Shown: positions 16,558 to 24,532 of the stretch, piece by piece | Layout of the letters: every line of letters begins with the position of its first letter | How positions within the stretch are numbered: the stretch's first letter is position 1 | NCBI RefSeq assembly: GCF_001435935.1 | Contig: NZ_AZGM01000016.1 | Coordinates: 1-64,000, forward strand | DNA length: 64,000 nucleotides | Source: Limosilactobacillus panis DSM 6035 | GTDB lineage: Bacteria; Bacillota; Bacilli; Lactobacillales; Lactobacillaceae | Direction: 5' to 3' | Translations under genes and position numbers: made by a program | Notes under the pieces: generated by a model | Database searches by the model: none | Seen by the model: only the letters and a program-made list of their open reading frames with translations | What the model was told of the DNA's origin: nothing

Positions 16558-16600
16558 CAAAAAGCAGGCGTGGTGTTCCATTAACACCCGCCTGCTTTAA
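16558..16600. terminator. Bidirectional terminator at the end of rpsN
   Basis: AAAGCAGGCG...GGTGTT pairs with AACACC...CGCCTGCTTT, with A/T runs on both sides. It lies after rpsN on the minus strand and upstream of the ahpC promoter, insulating the two. Confidence 0.8.
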
Positions 16601-16612
16601 CTAACTTTAATT

Positions 16613-16652
16613 GAGGAACTACCGCCCAGGTATGGCTAACGGTAGTTCTCCT
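16613..16652. other. Hairpin directly downstream of rpsN
   Basis: GAGGAACTACCG pairs with CGGTAGTTCTCC and TTTTT follows on the plus strand, not on the minus strand. It therefore looks like a plus-strand terminator, although no plus-strand gene precedes it. It may instead stabilise the 3' end of the rpsN mRNA. Confidence 0.5.
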
Positions 16653-16656
16653 TTTT

Positions 16657-16926
16657 CTACCAGCTAGCCTTACGGACACCCGGAATCTGTCCCTTATGGG
16701 CAAGGTTCCGGAAATTAATCCGGGACATGCCAAACTTACGCATGTATGCATGTGGTCGACCATCATACCGGTCACGATTGTGCAGCCGCACCGCACTTGA
16801 ATTGCGTGGCAGCTTGGATAAGGCAATGTAGTCACCCTTGGCCTTCAACGCCTTCCGCTTAGCTGCATACTTCTTAACTAACGCTTCTTGGTGGTGTAAT
16901 TTAGCAATTTTTGACTTTTTTGCCAT
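16657..16926 (-). CDS. rpsN: 30S ribosomal protein S14, zinc-independent form
   Basis: An 89-aa S14 of the long C-minus type. It has the S14 signature ([20 protein letters not shown]) but none of the two CxxC zinc-binding pairs of the 61-aa form normally encoded in the S10-spc ribosomal operon. Such paralogues replace zinc-bound S14 when zinc is scarce in many Bacillota, where Zur usually represses them. I could not identify a clear Zur operator upstream. The gene stands alone, between terminators and a phosphoesterase gene. Confidence 0.95.
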   Translation of the reverse strand: MAKKSKIAKLHHQEALVKKYAAKRKALKAKGDYIALSKLPRNSSAVRLHNRDRYDGRPHAYMRKFGMSRINFRNLAHKGQIPGVRKASW

Positions 16927-17051
16927 ATAAGTTGCTTTCGCTCCTTTTATTTAGAAATTACTTTATGTAACAAACAACTAACATTAAACATCTGCGAATT
17001 CATTCATTACCGATTATCTGACATTCATTGACCAAAAGCAACTAAAAGGGC

Positions 17052-17906
17052 TTACTTCAACTTTTCCTGGGCAAATTGGCGATATTCATCCGCGTAATTA
17101 TATTTTTTATTGTAACGGGCGAGCAGGTCCTGGTCATGAGTGTAAGCTAAGCCAGTCTTCATCATCAACTGGTATAACTCGGCATACGGGATGGCATCCG
17201 TTTTTGCCCGGTCACTTTCGACCGTCCGGTCATAGGCAACATGACGGAAACTTGTCTCGGCCATCCCCCGGTCGTCAATCTCTAGAATCAAATAGTGGGC
17301 GCGCAGGTCTCTTTGTAAAGGCTGCCAGTGGTTAAAGGGTTCCCCGACCGCCCCCGGATTGAGGATAATTCGTTCATCATTTGAGTAACGGAGCAACTCG
17401 TGGTGAACATGGGCATAAATTGCCACGTCGACTGGCTGGTCAGTTTTGACCTGGAAAAGCTTGTCAAAATTACTAGTCGACTGGGTGGGAAAGAGGGCCT
17501 GGCCCATGTTTAAATTGGGCAAGTTATGAGAAATACCAAAATTCAGTGGCCCCACTTGCTTGGTAACGTGCATTGGCCAGTTGGCAATACTGTCAATCAC
17601 CTGGACAGACGCGTGCCGCGCCACATATTGAGCGAGGCGGGCAAAATAGACGTGGGAAGGTTTGTCCAGGTCCATCAATCCCCGGGCACCACGGACCACC
17701 AAGTCATCCCAATTTCCCCGGACAACAACCGCTGGGTTCATCTTTTCAAAGAGCTTCCACACCCGGGTAACACTAGGGCCCGGCATCAAGAGGTCACCAA
17801 TAAACCAATACTGGTCAACACCCTGTTTTAAGCTATCTTGATACATCGCCTGCAAGGCACTTAGGTTACCGTGGACATCCGAAAAAACGGCAATTCTTGT
17901 TTTCAA
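17052..17906 (-). CDS. Calcineurin-like metallophosphoesterase
   Basis: A 284-aa cytoplasmic phosphoesterase of the YfcE/MJ0936-like group. The binuclear metal motifs are visible: D-V-H-G-N near residue 10, G-D-L-L-M-P-G near 38, G-N-W-D-D near 65, and H-V-H-H plus N-P-G-A-V-G-E-P-F later. Relatives hydrolyse phosphodiesters or phosphomonoesters; the natural substrate is not known from sequence. The start is TTG, with AGGAGG nine bases before it. A C-terminal extension of about 60 residues (AKTDAIPYAELYQLM and after) goes beyond the minimal domain. It is a single gene, divergent from an exporter gene. Confidence 0.88.
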   Translation of the reverse strand: MKTRIAVFSDVHGNLSALQAMYQDSLKQGVDQYWFIGDLLMPGPSVTRVWKLFEKMNPAVVVRGNWDDLVVRGARGLMDLDKPSHVYFARLAQYVARHASVQVIDSIANWPMHVTKQVGPLNFGISHNLPNLNMGQALFPTQSTSNFDKLFQVKTDQPVDVAIYAHVHHELLRYSNDERIILNPGAVGEPFNHWQPLQRDLRAHYLILEIDDRGMAETSFRHVAYDRTVESDRAKTDAIPYAELYQLMMKTGLAYTHDQDLLARYNKKYNYADEYRQFAQEKLK

Positions 17907-18033
17907 ACCGTGATTCCTCCTTTTTATTCCTATTAATAGTATATTACCTTTTTACCCCGATTTTCATTAGCAATTTTCGTCGTAAAGGTGCTAAACTGGT
18001 TGAGTGAATTATCGTTTTGAAAGGAAGGATACC

Positions 18034-19398
18034 TTGTCATCGTCTAGTCCAACTATCTCAACTAAAACCCGCCGCTTAATCACCGCCATCCTCCTCTTAT
18101 CAGCCTTTGTCAGCCTAGCCAGCCAGACAATGATGATTACGGCACTGCCGGTAATTGAACATGAGTTACACGTTTCCTTAAATGCTGTGCAGTGGCTAAC
18201 GACTGGCTATACCCTTATCATTGGGATCGTTACCCCGCTGTCTTCTAATATGTACGAAAAATTTACTAATCGCCAGGTCTTCTTATGGACAATCGGTGCA
18301 TTTATCGTTGGTACCACCATCGGTTGCCTGGCTACCAATTTCTATTCTTTATTATTAGCCCGGTTAATGCAAGCCGCCGCTAGTGGGATGCTGATGTCGT
18401 TTCAAATGACAACGATGATCTCCATCTACCCCATTAAGCAGCGCGGGGCAATTCTTGGCCTTTCTAGCCTGGTTATCTCAACTGCCCCAGCAATTGGCCC
18501 GACCCTCTCAGGGTTCTTATTACAAGTTCTCTCCTGGCGTTGGCTTTTCATTGCCGTCTTACCATTTATGGTCGTCATCTTCATTATTGGTTATTTTAAG
18601 CTTCAAAACTTCTCGGCAACCAGGGATATCAAGATTGACTACCTATCTGTCCTCATTTCCCTCGTTGGTTCAGCCCTGGCCCTCGGTAGTCTAACGGTTT
18701 TTGAAATCAACGTTTGGATTGGCTGGGCAATGCTGGCCTGCGGACTGGTCATTATTGCCTTTTTCGTCAAGCGCCAGCTCCATTTGGCAAACCCAATGCT
18801 AAAGGTGCAGATCTTCAGGTACCCGTCCTTTCGCTTGATGACCTTTGTCGGGATCTTCGCCTTCATGATCCTTCTCGGAACTGAACAGCTAATACCGATC
18901 TTCAGTGAAAATGTTCTGGGGATGGGGAGTTTCAAGTCCGGTTTAATCCTCCTCCCGGGCGCCATTTGTAATGGGGTAGCGGCCTCCTTTATCGGCCGCC
19001 TCTACGACGAATATGGTCCCAAGTGGTTGATCATCACTGGTGGGGTCTTGATGCTCGTTGCCTCTTATCCCTTCGTTACCATTTCTTCGCATTCGTCAAT
19101 CCTGGTCTTAACGCTGGCCTACACTGTCCGGATGATTGGCAACGCCTTTGTCTTTAGTCCGGCCTTATCAGAAGCGTTCTCTGGTCTTTCTCAATTAGAG
19201 AATAGCCACGGGACTGCCCTTAATAACACGCTTCGCCAGGTTTCCGGAGCTGTTTCAGTAACGATGCTGGTTGTCATCGCGGGGATTCCGACTAACCTAA
19301 TCGACGGGATCCGTCTCTCAATGTGGATCACCGTCCTCCTGGTTGTCTTAATGATGTTTACCTTTGCTCACTATCTAAAAATTAGTAAACGGCGCTAA
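18034..19398 (+). CDS. MFS drug exporter, DHA2 (14-segment) family
   Basis: A membrane exporter of about 454 aa with 14 predicted transmembrane helices, like EmrB/QacA/LmrB, which expel drugs, bile salts or other lipophilic compounds using the proton gradient. The N terminus L-A-S-Q-T-M-M-I-T-A-L-P-V-I leads into the family motif N-A-V-Q-W-L-T-T-G-Y-T-L; motif C-like G-P-T-L-S-G-F-L follows in helix 5. The start is taken as TTG at 18034 because GGAAGG precedes it by 6 nt; an in-frame GTG at 18004 has no ribosome binding site. The next gene is another exporter, 45 nt downstream, so they probably share a transcript. Confidence 0.9.
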   Translation: MSSSSPTISTKTRRLITAILLLSAFVSLASQTMMITALPVIEHELHVSLNAVQWLTTGYTLIIGIVTPLSSNMYEKFTNRQVFLWTIGAFIVGTTIGCLATNFYSLLLARLMQAAASGMLMSFQMTTMISIYPIKQRGAILGLSSLVISTAPAIGPTLSGFLLQVLSWRWLFIAVLPFMVVIFIIGYFKLQNFSATRDIKIDYLSVLISLVGSALALGSLTVFEINVWIGWAMLACGLVIIAFFVKRQLHLANPMLKVQIFRYPSFRLMTFVGIFAFMILLGTEQLIPIFSENVLGMGSFKSGLILLPGAICNGVAASFIGRLYDEYGPKWLIITGGVLMLVASYPFVTISSHSSILVLTLAYTVRMIGNAFVFSPALSEAFSGLSQLENSHGTALNNTLRQVSGAVSVTMLVVIAGIPTNLIDGIRLSMWITVLLVVLMMFTFAHYLKISKRR

Positions 19399-19443
19399 TT
19401 CCTGTTACAATAACTAATTGTTAACTTCAAAAGGAGATGAAAA

Positions 19444-20661
19444 ATGGGAACAAGTAGTGATGACCAGTACCCCCAGGGCCGGCACCGCACCTTTTACACT
19501 CTCTGGCTAGGAGCCTTCATTACCGGGGCTGGCTACTCAATGACCATGCCCTTTATTTCGTTGTTTATCAACGAACTTGGTAACTTCAGTCACTTTCAGT
19601 TGAACATCTTCTCCGGGCTAGCATTTGGGGCCACCTTCGTCAGCCAGGCAATTGTCTCACCTCTGTGGGGCAACTTGGCGGACCGGAAAGGGCGGAAATT
19701 AATGTGCATGCGGGCGGCCGGGGTGATGGCCTGTACAATTTTCTGTATTGGCCTGGCACAAAATGTCTGGATGATCATTGCCCTCCGTTTCCTCCAGGGG
19801 GCCTTTTCCGGGTACATCAATAACGCAACCGCACTGATGGCCGGTGAAACCCCGCGGTCCCACTCTGGCTGGGTAATGACGGCGATGACCACGGCAGGGG
19901 TAGCTGGCAACCTGGTGGGGCCCCTCCTCGGGGGTGTTCTTTCGGGAGCGTTTGGTTACCGAATCCCGTTCTTTATCACCGGTATCTTGATGTTCCTCAA
20001 CTTCTTGGGGACGACCTTTTTAACGACGGAACATTTTACCCCAATCAAGAAAGAGAAGATGAAGCCCCTTGGCCAGATCTTTCAGGAACTGGACAACCCA
20101 GCAACCATCATCACAATGTTTTTCACGACGATGGTAGTCATTTCATCATCAATGTCCATTACGCCAATCATCAGTCTGTACGTTAAGTCTCTGATGCATA
20201 ACCAAGGAAACGTGGCCCTAGTTGCGGGAATCGTGGCTGCGACCCCGGGACTGGGGACACTGGTCTCTGCTTCAAAGGTTGGCCATACGATGGATAAGAT
20301 TGGTCCTAAGGTTGTTTTGCGAACCGGACTGGCGGTTGCCTTTGTCCTATTTATCCCGATGACCTTCACCCATTCTCCATGGTCACTGGCCTTCTGGCGG
20401 TTCCTCCTGGGCCTGGCCAATGCCGCTTTGACCCCGGCCATCCAAACGGTCCTAACTTTAGATATACCGACTGAAGCCTTTGGACGGATTTTCAGTCTCA
20501 ACCAGTCCTTCCAGGCAGCCGGTGCTGTTCTTGGGTCTATAATTGGTTCGGTAATTTCTGGACTGTTTGACTACCCGATGGTTTTTGCCGTTACCGGACT
20601 AACACTTCTAGTCAACTTCATTGTTGTCATGTTCGTCATGCAAAAGCGGCGAGAATCATAA
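19444..20661 (+). CDS. MFS multidrug transporter, DHA1 (12-segment) family
   Basis: A 405-aa transporter with 12 predicted transmembrane helices. Motif A, G-N-L-A-D-R-K-G-R-K, lies between helices 2 and 3, and motif C-like G-N-L-V-G-P-L-L-G-G-V-L in helix 5, both typical of proton-driven drug antiporters such as PmrA or NorA. A cytoplasmic loop (PIKKEKMKPLGQIFQELDNP) separates the two six-helix halves. The ribosome binding site AAGGAG lies 7 nt before ATG. It follows a DHA2 exporter and ends at a strong terminator, so the pair forms an efflux operon of unknown substrate. Confidence 0.9.
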   Translation: MGTSSDDQYPQGRHRTFYTLWLGAFITGAGYSMTMPFISLFINELGNFSHFQLNIFSGLAFGATFVSQAIVSPLWGNLADRKGRKLMCMRAAGVMACTIFCIGLAQNVWMIIALRFLQGAFSGYINNATALMAGETPRSHSGWVMTAMTTAGVAGNLVGPLLGGVLSGAFGYRIPFFITGILMFLNFLGTTFLTTEHFTPIKKEKMKPLGQIFQELDNPATIITMFFTTMVVISSSMSITPIISLYVKSLMHNQGNVALVAGIVAATPGLGTLVSASKVGHTMDKIGPKVVLRTGLAVAFVLFIPMTFTHSPWSLAFWRFLLGLANAALTPAIQTVLTLDIPTEAFGRIFSLNQSFQAAGAVLGSIIGSVISGLFDYPMVFAVTGLTLLVNFIVVMFVMQKRRES

Positions 20662-20666
20662 TCTAA

Positions 20667-20699
20667 CAAAAAAGAAGCCGAATCTTCGGCTTCTTTTTT
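20667..20699. terminator. Bidirectional terminator between the MFS pair and the transaldolase-like gene
   Basis: AAAAAAGAAGCCGAA pairs with TTCGGCTTCTTTTTTT, with runs at both ends; the two converging transcripts share it. Confidence 0.9.
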
Positions 20700-21370
20700 T
20701 AGTTAATAGCCAATTGATAGGTCTTGTGCGTCTTAACACTGCAGGCCTGACCAATTGATGGTTGATTTAGGCAAGTTAGCTGAGCATAGACTAAAGGCGT
20801 CATCACTGCCCCATCAAAATGAAGATGTTGCAGTGCCCATACCATTGCCGGAGTCATTGCGCAACCAATTACCTGGACTTGAGAAAAATGGTGCGCCAAG
20901 GCAACGCTGACAATTGTATCATAACGGGCCATCGCAGGGCTTAATTCTAACAGACATGGTGTTGAAAATCCTGCGATCTCTTGCAATGCGATCTCTTGCA
21001 AAAGGTGGTAACATTGCCGCTTACTGGCAATGCCAATCACAAGCAGCGGGACGCCCGCGGCCAACAGGTGACGAATTAAAGGACCACAGAATTGCCCGCC
21101 AATCATCACTGGCACCTGAACCCAGACATTATCACCGAGAAGAGTCAGCTGCTCTGCCTGTCGACAAACACCCGCGATTGTCTGGGCATCCGTGGGGATA
21201 ATTACCCGGTTACTAACATTAATACTTTCTGACCGCCTTAAGCGGGAAAGTGCCTCCTCCCCCGCTACGCTCAACCTAAACCCATTGTTAGGGTTTTGCT
21301 GAGCACGCCAAGAGAGTTCGTTTGGCGCCACCTGGTCAATAAATATACCAATTGAAGCTAGCGTGGTCAC
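20699..21370 (-). CDS. Transaldolase-fold protein lacking the Schiff-base lysine
   Basis: A 223-aa protein that I align by eye to the small transaldolase / fructose-6-phosphate aldolase family (TalC). An N-P pair at 26-27 corresponds to T-N-P-S; N-V-W-V-Q-V-P-V at 81-88 to the catalytic strand; G-P-L-I-R-H-L-L-A-A-G-V-P-L to the next helix; and V-Q-V-I-G-C-A-M-T-P to I-I-A-A-S-V-R. The strand that should carry the essential lysine has Gln85, so aldol chemistry of the classical type seems impossible. It may be a pseudoenzyme or have another reaction. A perfect 15-bp tandem duplication lies within the gene. Start GTG follows AAGGAAAG. Confidence 0.6.
   Translation of the reverse strand: MTTLASIGIFIDQVAPNELSWRAQQNPNNGFRLSVAGEEALSRLRRSESINVSNRVIIPTDAQTIAGVCRQAEQLTLLGDNVWVQVPVMIGGQFCGPLIRHLLAAGVPLLVIGIASKRQCYHLLQEIALQEIAGFSTPCLLELSPAMARYDTIVSVALAHHFSQVQVIGCAMTPAMVWALQHLHFDGAVMTPLVYAQLTCLNQPSIGQACSVKTHKTYQLAIN
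20972..21001. repeat. Perfect 15-bp tandem duplication inside the transaldolase-like gene
   Basis: The unit TGCGATCTCTTGCAA occurs twice head to tail. It adds exactly five codons (the protein reads LQEIALQEIAG), so the frame is kept. The duplication lies at the end of the predicted helix after strand 5. Confidence 0.9.
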
Positions 21371-21576
21371 AAATATCTTCCTTTCAGCATTACATTAACT
21401 AGACCAATTGCTAAATTCAGGTTATATAATGCACCATTTTGCTTAAATAGTCAAGACTTTTCATTAACTTTAGCCAGCATACCAATTGAGCTTATCGAAT
21501 CCTAATTAGTGCTCCGAATATCAATAATTCAACGTCCAGTAAAATCATTATAATAACCTGATCACTGAACAAAGAA
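21371..21576. promoter_or_regulatory. Gene-free stretch with the promoter of the transaldolase-like gene
   Basis: Together with the element at 21577-21734 this makes a gene-free stretch of about 385 bp. On the minus strand TTGACT (21454-21449) and CATTAT (21431-21426) are 17 bp apart and lead into the gene ending at 20699. The rest is AT-rich, with TAGTGCTCCGAATAT near 21508 that recurs almost unchanged at 41121. No convincing open frame is present. Confidence 0.55.
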
Positions 21577-21734
21577 AAAGGGGCTGTGACATAAGTACTT
21601 TTACCAAGTTCAAATACGAACAGCGCGGTACGCAAATGGGCTCCAGTGTCCGGTATAACCGAACTCTGGAGCCCTATTTGCGCTCGCGGGGGCGTGAAAA
21701 CGAAGTCATAAATGACTTCTGTCACGCTCCCTTT
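21577..21734. repeat. Nested inverted-repeat element (MITE-like), about 158 bp
   Basis: Outer arms at 21577-21596 (AAAGGGGCTGTGACATAAGT) and 21715-21734 are imperfect inverted repeats. Inner arms at 21631-21646 (CGCAAATGGGCTCCAG) and 21666-21682 pair along 16 bp with one bulge, closing a 19-nt loop. The transcript of either strand would fold into a long two-part stem. The left outer arm recurs perfectly, in opposite orientation, at 36-55. There is no transposase. Small open frames crossing it do not resemble genes. Confidence 0.75.
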
Positions 21735-21755
21735 ATTAATTATGGAGCAGGACAA

Positions 21756-22421
21756 TCATTTAACTTTTTGGTCAACAGCCGTTTTTTCAGGATAAAAAAA
21801 GTTATAAATCGTCAACACGAGGTAGGCCAGCAGGACCCAGCGCGCCATTATGTAGGCCAAAAGAATCAGAATGAAGTTAATAACTAAAACAATCACAAGC
21901 CGGCGACCGAGCCGCATTGAGAACATCTTCGGGCTTCCCTCAACCTCATTGAAAAATTCCTCCCAAGCGGTGGCAGAAATGATAAGCTTCATCAGGTTGG
22001 CAATGAAGTAGGCAATTCCATAGTCAAAGACGGCTAACCCGGTTGGCTCCAACATCATCCACTTCGTCAGCATTGGGATCACCGAAAGCGCTGCGAGGAA
22101 AACAAAGTCGGTGATGATCATCTTCTTAGTGACACGGTTAAGAACCAAAAGCATCCGGTTAAGGTCATACCAGAAGTTAGCCACCACAAAGAAACTTACC
22201 AAAAAGATAAAAATCGAACCCATAAAATTTCGGTAGGAAACGCCAGCTTGGTTCGGGAGCGGTACTTCCAGGACCATCACGGTTAAAATGATGGCAATAA
22301 CCCCATCGTTTAGATTATCAAGGTGTTCTTTAAATTCCGTAGCGCCCTTTTGCTTCATTCTGATGAGGCGTTGCTGAATCTGTTTACGCGAAGCTATTTT
22401 GTTATTTTCGTTTTTTCTCAC
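21756..22421 (-). CDS. TMEM175 (DUF1211) family potassium channel-like protein
   Basis: A membrane protein of about 221 aa with six hydrophobic segments. The first segment holds N-D-G-V-I-A-I-I-L-T-V-M-V-L-E-V, a variant of the family's F-S-D-G-V-F-A-I-A-I-T signature that lines the ion path in bacterial TMEM175 tetramers; the usual leading Phe-Ser is Leu-Asn. Predicted function is K+-permeable leak or regulation of membrane potential. The start is unclear: GTG at 22421 has GGTGA in range; an in-frame TTG at 22451 has no good site. It stands alone, next to the inverted-repeat element. Confidence 0.8.
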   Translation of the reverse strand: MRKNENNKIASRKQIQQRLIRMKQKGATEFKEHLDNLNDGVIAIILTVMVLEVPLPNQAGVSYRNFMGSIFIFLVSFFVVANFWYDLNRMLLVLNRVTKKMIITDFVFLAALSVIPMLTKWMMLEPTGLAVFDYGIAYFIANLMKLIISATAWEEFFNEVEGSPKMFSMRLGRRLVIVLVINFILILLAYIMARWVLLAYLVLTIYNFFYPEKTAVDQKVK

Positions 22422-22562
22422 TTTTAAATCACCAGAGGCTATTTTAACCAATTTTGGCTGGAATAAAAAGTGGCTAGTTCAACAGTATAAAATGTTATTG
22501 CTTAGATTTCTGTCCTCGCTACCTGAGTATATAGACAATCTACCTTATTTTAGTTTTAAACC

Positions 22563-22598
22563 AAAAAGAACCCCTGCCTAAGCAAGGGTTCTTTTACT
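22563..22598 (-). terminator. Terminator after rplS
   Basis: On the minus strand AAAGAACCCTTGC pairs with GCAGGGGTTCTTTTT around a short loop, right after the rplS stop. Confidence 0.75.
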
Positions 22599-22607
22599 GC
22601 AATTAGA

Positions 22608-22973
22608 TTACTTTTCTTCGTCGCGACGCTTTTCAGCAATCCGCGTAGCCTTACCAGTACGTGCCCGCAGGTAGTACAGCTTAGCACGACGTACACGACC
22701 ATGACGTAGAACGTCAATCTTAGCAACCCGTGGTGAGTGAACTGGGAAAGTCCGTTCCACACCGACACCGTTACTGATCTTCCGAACGGTGTAAGTAGCG
22801 CTGATACCAGCACCGTGGCGCTTGATAACAACCCCTTCGAACATCTGGATACGTTCGTGGGAACCTTCCACGATCCGGGCGTGAACACGAACAGTGTCCC
22901 CAGCACGGAAGTCTGGAATATCATCACGTAATTGACTTGCCGTAATCTTTTCGATTAACTTATTTTGACGCAT
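22608..22973 (-). CDS. rplS: 50S ribosomal protein L19
   Basis: A 121-aa L19, located at the interface of the 30S and 50S subunits. Family sequence is clear: [20 protein letters not shown], the G-V-G-V-E-R-T-F-P motif and the basic R-A-K-L-Y-Y-L-R. In most Bacillota rplS directly follows trmD; here an amino-acid permease gene lies between, and rplS has its own strong promoter and a structured-looking leader. It is the last gene of the housekeeping block on this side. Confidence 0.98.
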   Translation of the reverse strand: MRQNKLIEKITASQLRDDIPDFRAGDTVRVHARIVEGSHERIQMFEGVVIKRHGAGISATYTVRKISNGVGVERTFPVHSPRVAKIDVLRHGRVRRAKLYYLRARTGKATRIAEKRRDEEK

Positions 22974-23084
22974 AAAATTTCTTTCCTTTCGCCGACATTC
23001 ATGTCCTCAAGCGGGCAGCGGAATACCGTTATTCACAGCTAAACAGCCAATAACTACTATACATGCTTTCCCTGCGACTTTCAA
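22974..23084 (-). promoter_or_regulatory. rplS promoter and 5' leader (L19-leader candidate)
   Basis: On the minus strand TTGAAA (23084-23079) and TATAGT (23061-23056), 17 bp apart, give a strong sigma-A promoter. The resulting leader of about 75 nt contains complementary runs (CGGTATTCCGCTG and GACATGAATGTC among them). Autoregulatory L19 leaders are known in Bacillota; assignment to that RNA family is inference from position. Confidence 0.55.
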
Positions 23085-23087
23085 GGG

Positions 23088-24521
23088 TTAATCCCGATGT
23101 TCCTGGTTAATTATCGAATGGCGCAGCCCGTAGGCAAAGTAAATCACCAGGCCGACCACAAACCAGCCAACCATCAGGATCTTTGCGTCCCGATTCAGTC
23201 CCCAGAAAATCACCGCTGAAAAGAGGGCCGAAATCGTCGGTAACACCGGGTACCAGGGCATCTTAAACTGCGCGTCCGGCAGGTCCTTCCCTTCCCGGGG
23301 GCGCAGGGCGTAAATTCCCAGCGAGACGAAAATGAAAGCCACCAGGGTCCCCGCCGAGACCAACGTTGCCAGGAAGGTAAACGGAAAAACTGACCCCAGG
23401 ATCATCGCCAAAAAGGTAATCACCCATAGGGCATGGTTGGGCACGTGGCGACCATCCACCACACCTAAGGTCTTCGGCAACAACCCGTCCCGGCCAAAGG
23501 CGTAAATCAGTCGTGACGACGCCAGCAAAATCGCAATCAAAGCCGAGAAGATGCCGACAATTGCCACGATTGACAACAAGTTGGCCGTCAGGTAGTGACC
23601 GGACTGACGGAGGGCCCAAGCGGCCGGCTCCGCGTTGTTGGCGTAGCGGGAGTACTTAAACATCCCCACCAGCACGAGAGATACGGCAATAAAGAAACCG
23701 GTTCCCAGTACCAGGGTCCCAATCAGCCCCCTAGGCATCGTCTTCTGCGGGTTCTTCGTCTCCGCCGTATTGGCCGCAATTGCGTCAAAGCCCACGTAGG
23801 CGATAAATATCTGGGCGGTCCCAGCAATGATTCCATGCCAGCCACCAAAGCTCGTGCCCGGCTTATGCGGTGGGATAAAGGGGACGTAGTTTTTCGTCTG
23901 GATTGCCGTCATCCCGACAACCACAAACATGATAATCACCAGGAGTTTGATGGAAACGATGAAGTTCTCGATCCGGCTCACCTGGTGAACCCCCCGTGAG
24001 ATTAGGATGCCGACCACCAGAATGGCCAGGGCCGCCAGGATGTCAACGTACGACCCCTTCGCTGGGTTAAAACCCCCGGTCAAAGCCACCGGTAGTTTAA
24101 TCTCTAGACTGGCTAAGAAGCCTTGCATATAGGCCGACCAGCCTGAGGCAACAAACGCCACCGAGATTAAGTACTCCGCCAAAAGCGCCCAGCCAGCTAC
24201 CCAGCCAAAGAATTCGCCGAAGAGGACGTTGATCCATGAAAAGGCCGACCCGGCAAAGGGCAAGACCGAGGACATTTCAGCGTAGGCCAAGGCTGACAAG
24301 CCCGCACCAATCGCCGCCACGATGAAGGCCAACGGCACGGCCGGTCCGGTGTGCTCGGCGGCAACGATCCCTGGCAAAGTGAAGATGGCGGTCCCAACCA
24401 CCATCCCTGTTCCCAGGCCAATTAGGTCAATCGTCCGCAGACTCGGCGTAAGCTTAGCATCCTTTTGCTGGTAGACACCCGGGTTCTGTTTCCAAAATAG
24501 TCGTTCAATTAGCTTTCTCAT
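23088..24521 (-). CDS. APC-family amino acid permease
   Basis: A membrane transporter of about 477 aa with 12 or more hydrophobic segments, in the cationic amino acid transporter/YfnA-like branch of the APC superfamily. The first helix carries G-L-G-T-G-M-V-V-G-T-A-I-F-T-L-P-G (substrate-binding helix 1), followed by A-L-A-Y-A-E-M-S-S-V-L-P and F-I-A-Y-V-G-F-D-A-I-A. Substrate is unknown. ATG at 24521 is preferred because GGTGG precedes it; an upstream ATG would overlap the trmD stop as TAATG. It lies between trmD and rplS, which are usually adjacent, so it is probably a lineage-specific insertion riding on the rimM-trmD transcript. Confidence 0.9.
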   Translation of the reverse strand: MRKLIERLFWKQNPGVYQQKDAKLTPSLRTIDLIGLGTGMVVGTAIFTLPGIVAAEHTGPAVPLAFIVAAIGAGLSALAYAEMSSVLPFAGSAFSWINVLFGEFFGWVAGWALLAEYLISVAFVASGWSAYMQGFLASLEIKLPVALTGGFNPAKGSYVDILAALAILVVGILISRGVHQVSRIENFIVSIKLLVIIMFVVVGMTAIQTKNYVPFIPPHKPGTSFGGWHGIIAGTAQIFIAYVGFDAIAANTAETKNPQKTMPRGLIGTLVLGTGFFIAVSLVLVGMFKYSRYANNAEPAAWALRQSGHYLTANLLSIVAIVGIFSALIAILLASSRLIYAFGRDGLLPKTLGVVDGRHVPNHALWVITFLAMILGSVFPFTFLATLVSAGTLVAFIFVSLGIYALRPREGKDLPDAQFKMPWYPVLPTISALFSAVIFWGLNRDAKILMVGWFVVGLVIYFAYGLRHSIINQEHRD

Positions 24522-24532
24522 CGCTACCACCA

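Noticed and set aside
21492-21887. Small open frames on both strands crossing the inverted-repeat element
   Set aside because: They run through the palindrome and into the channel gene, lack proper initiation sites and resemble nothing.
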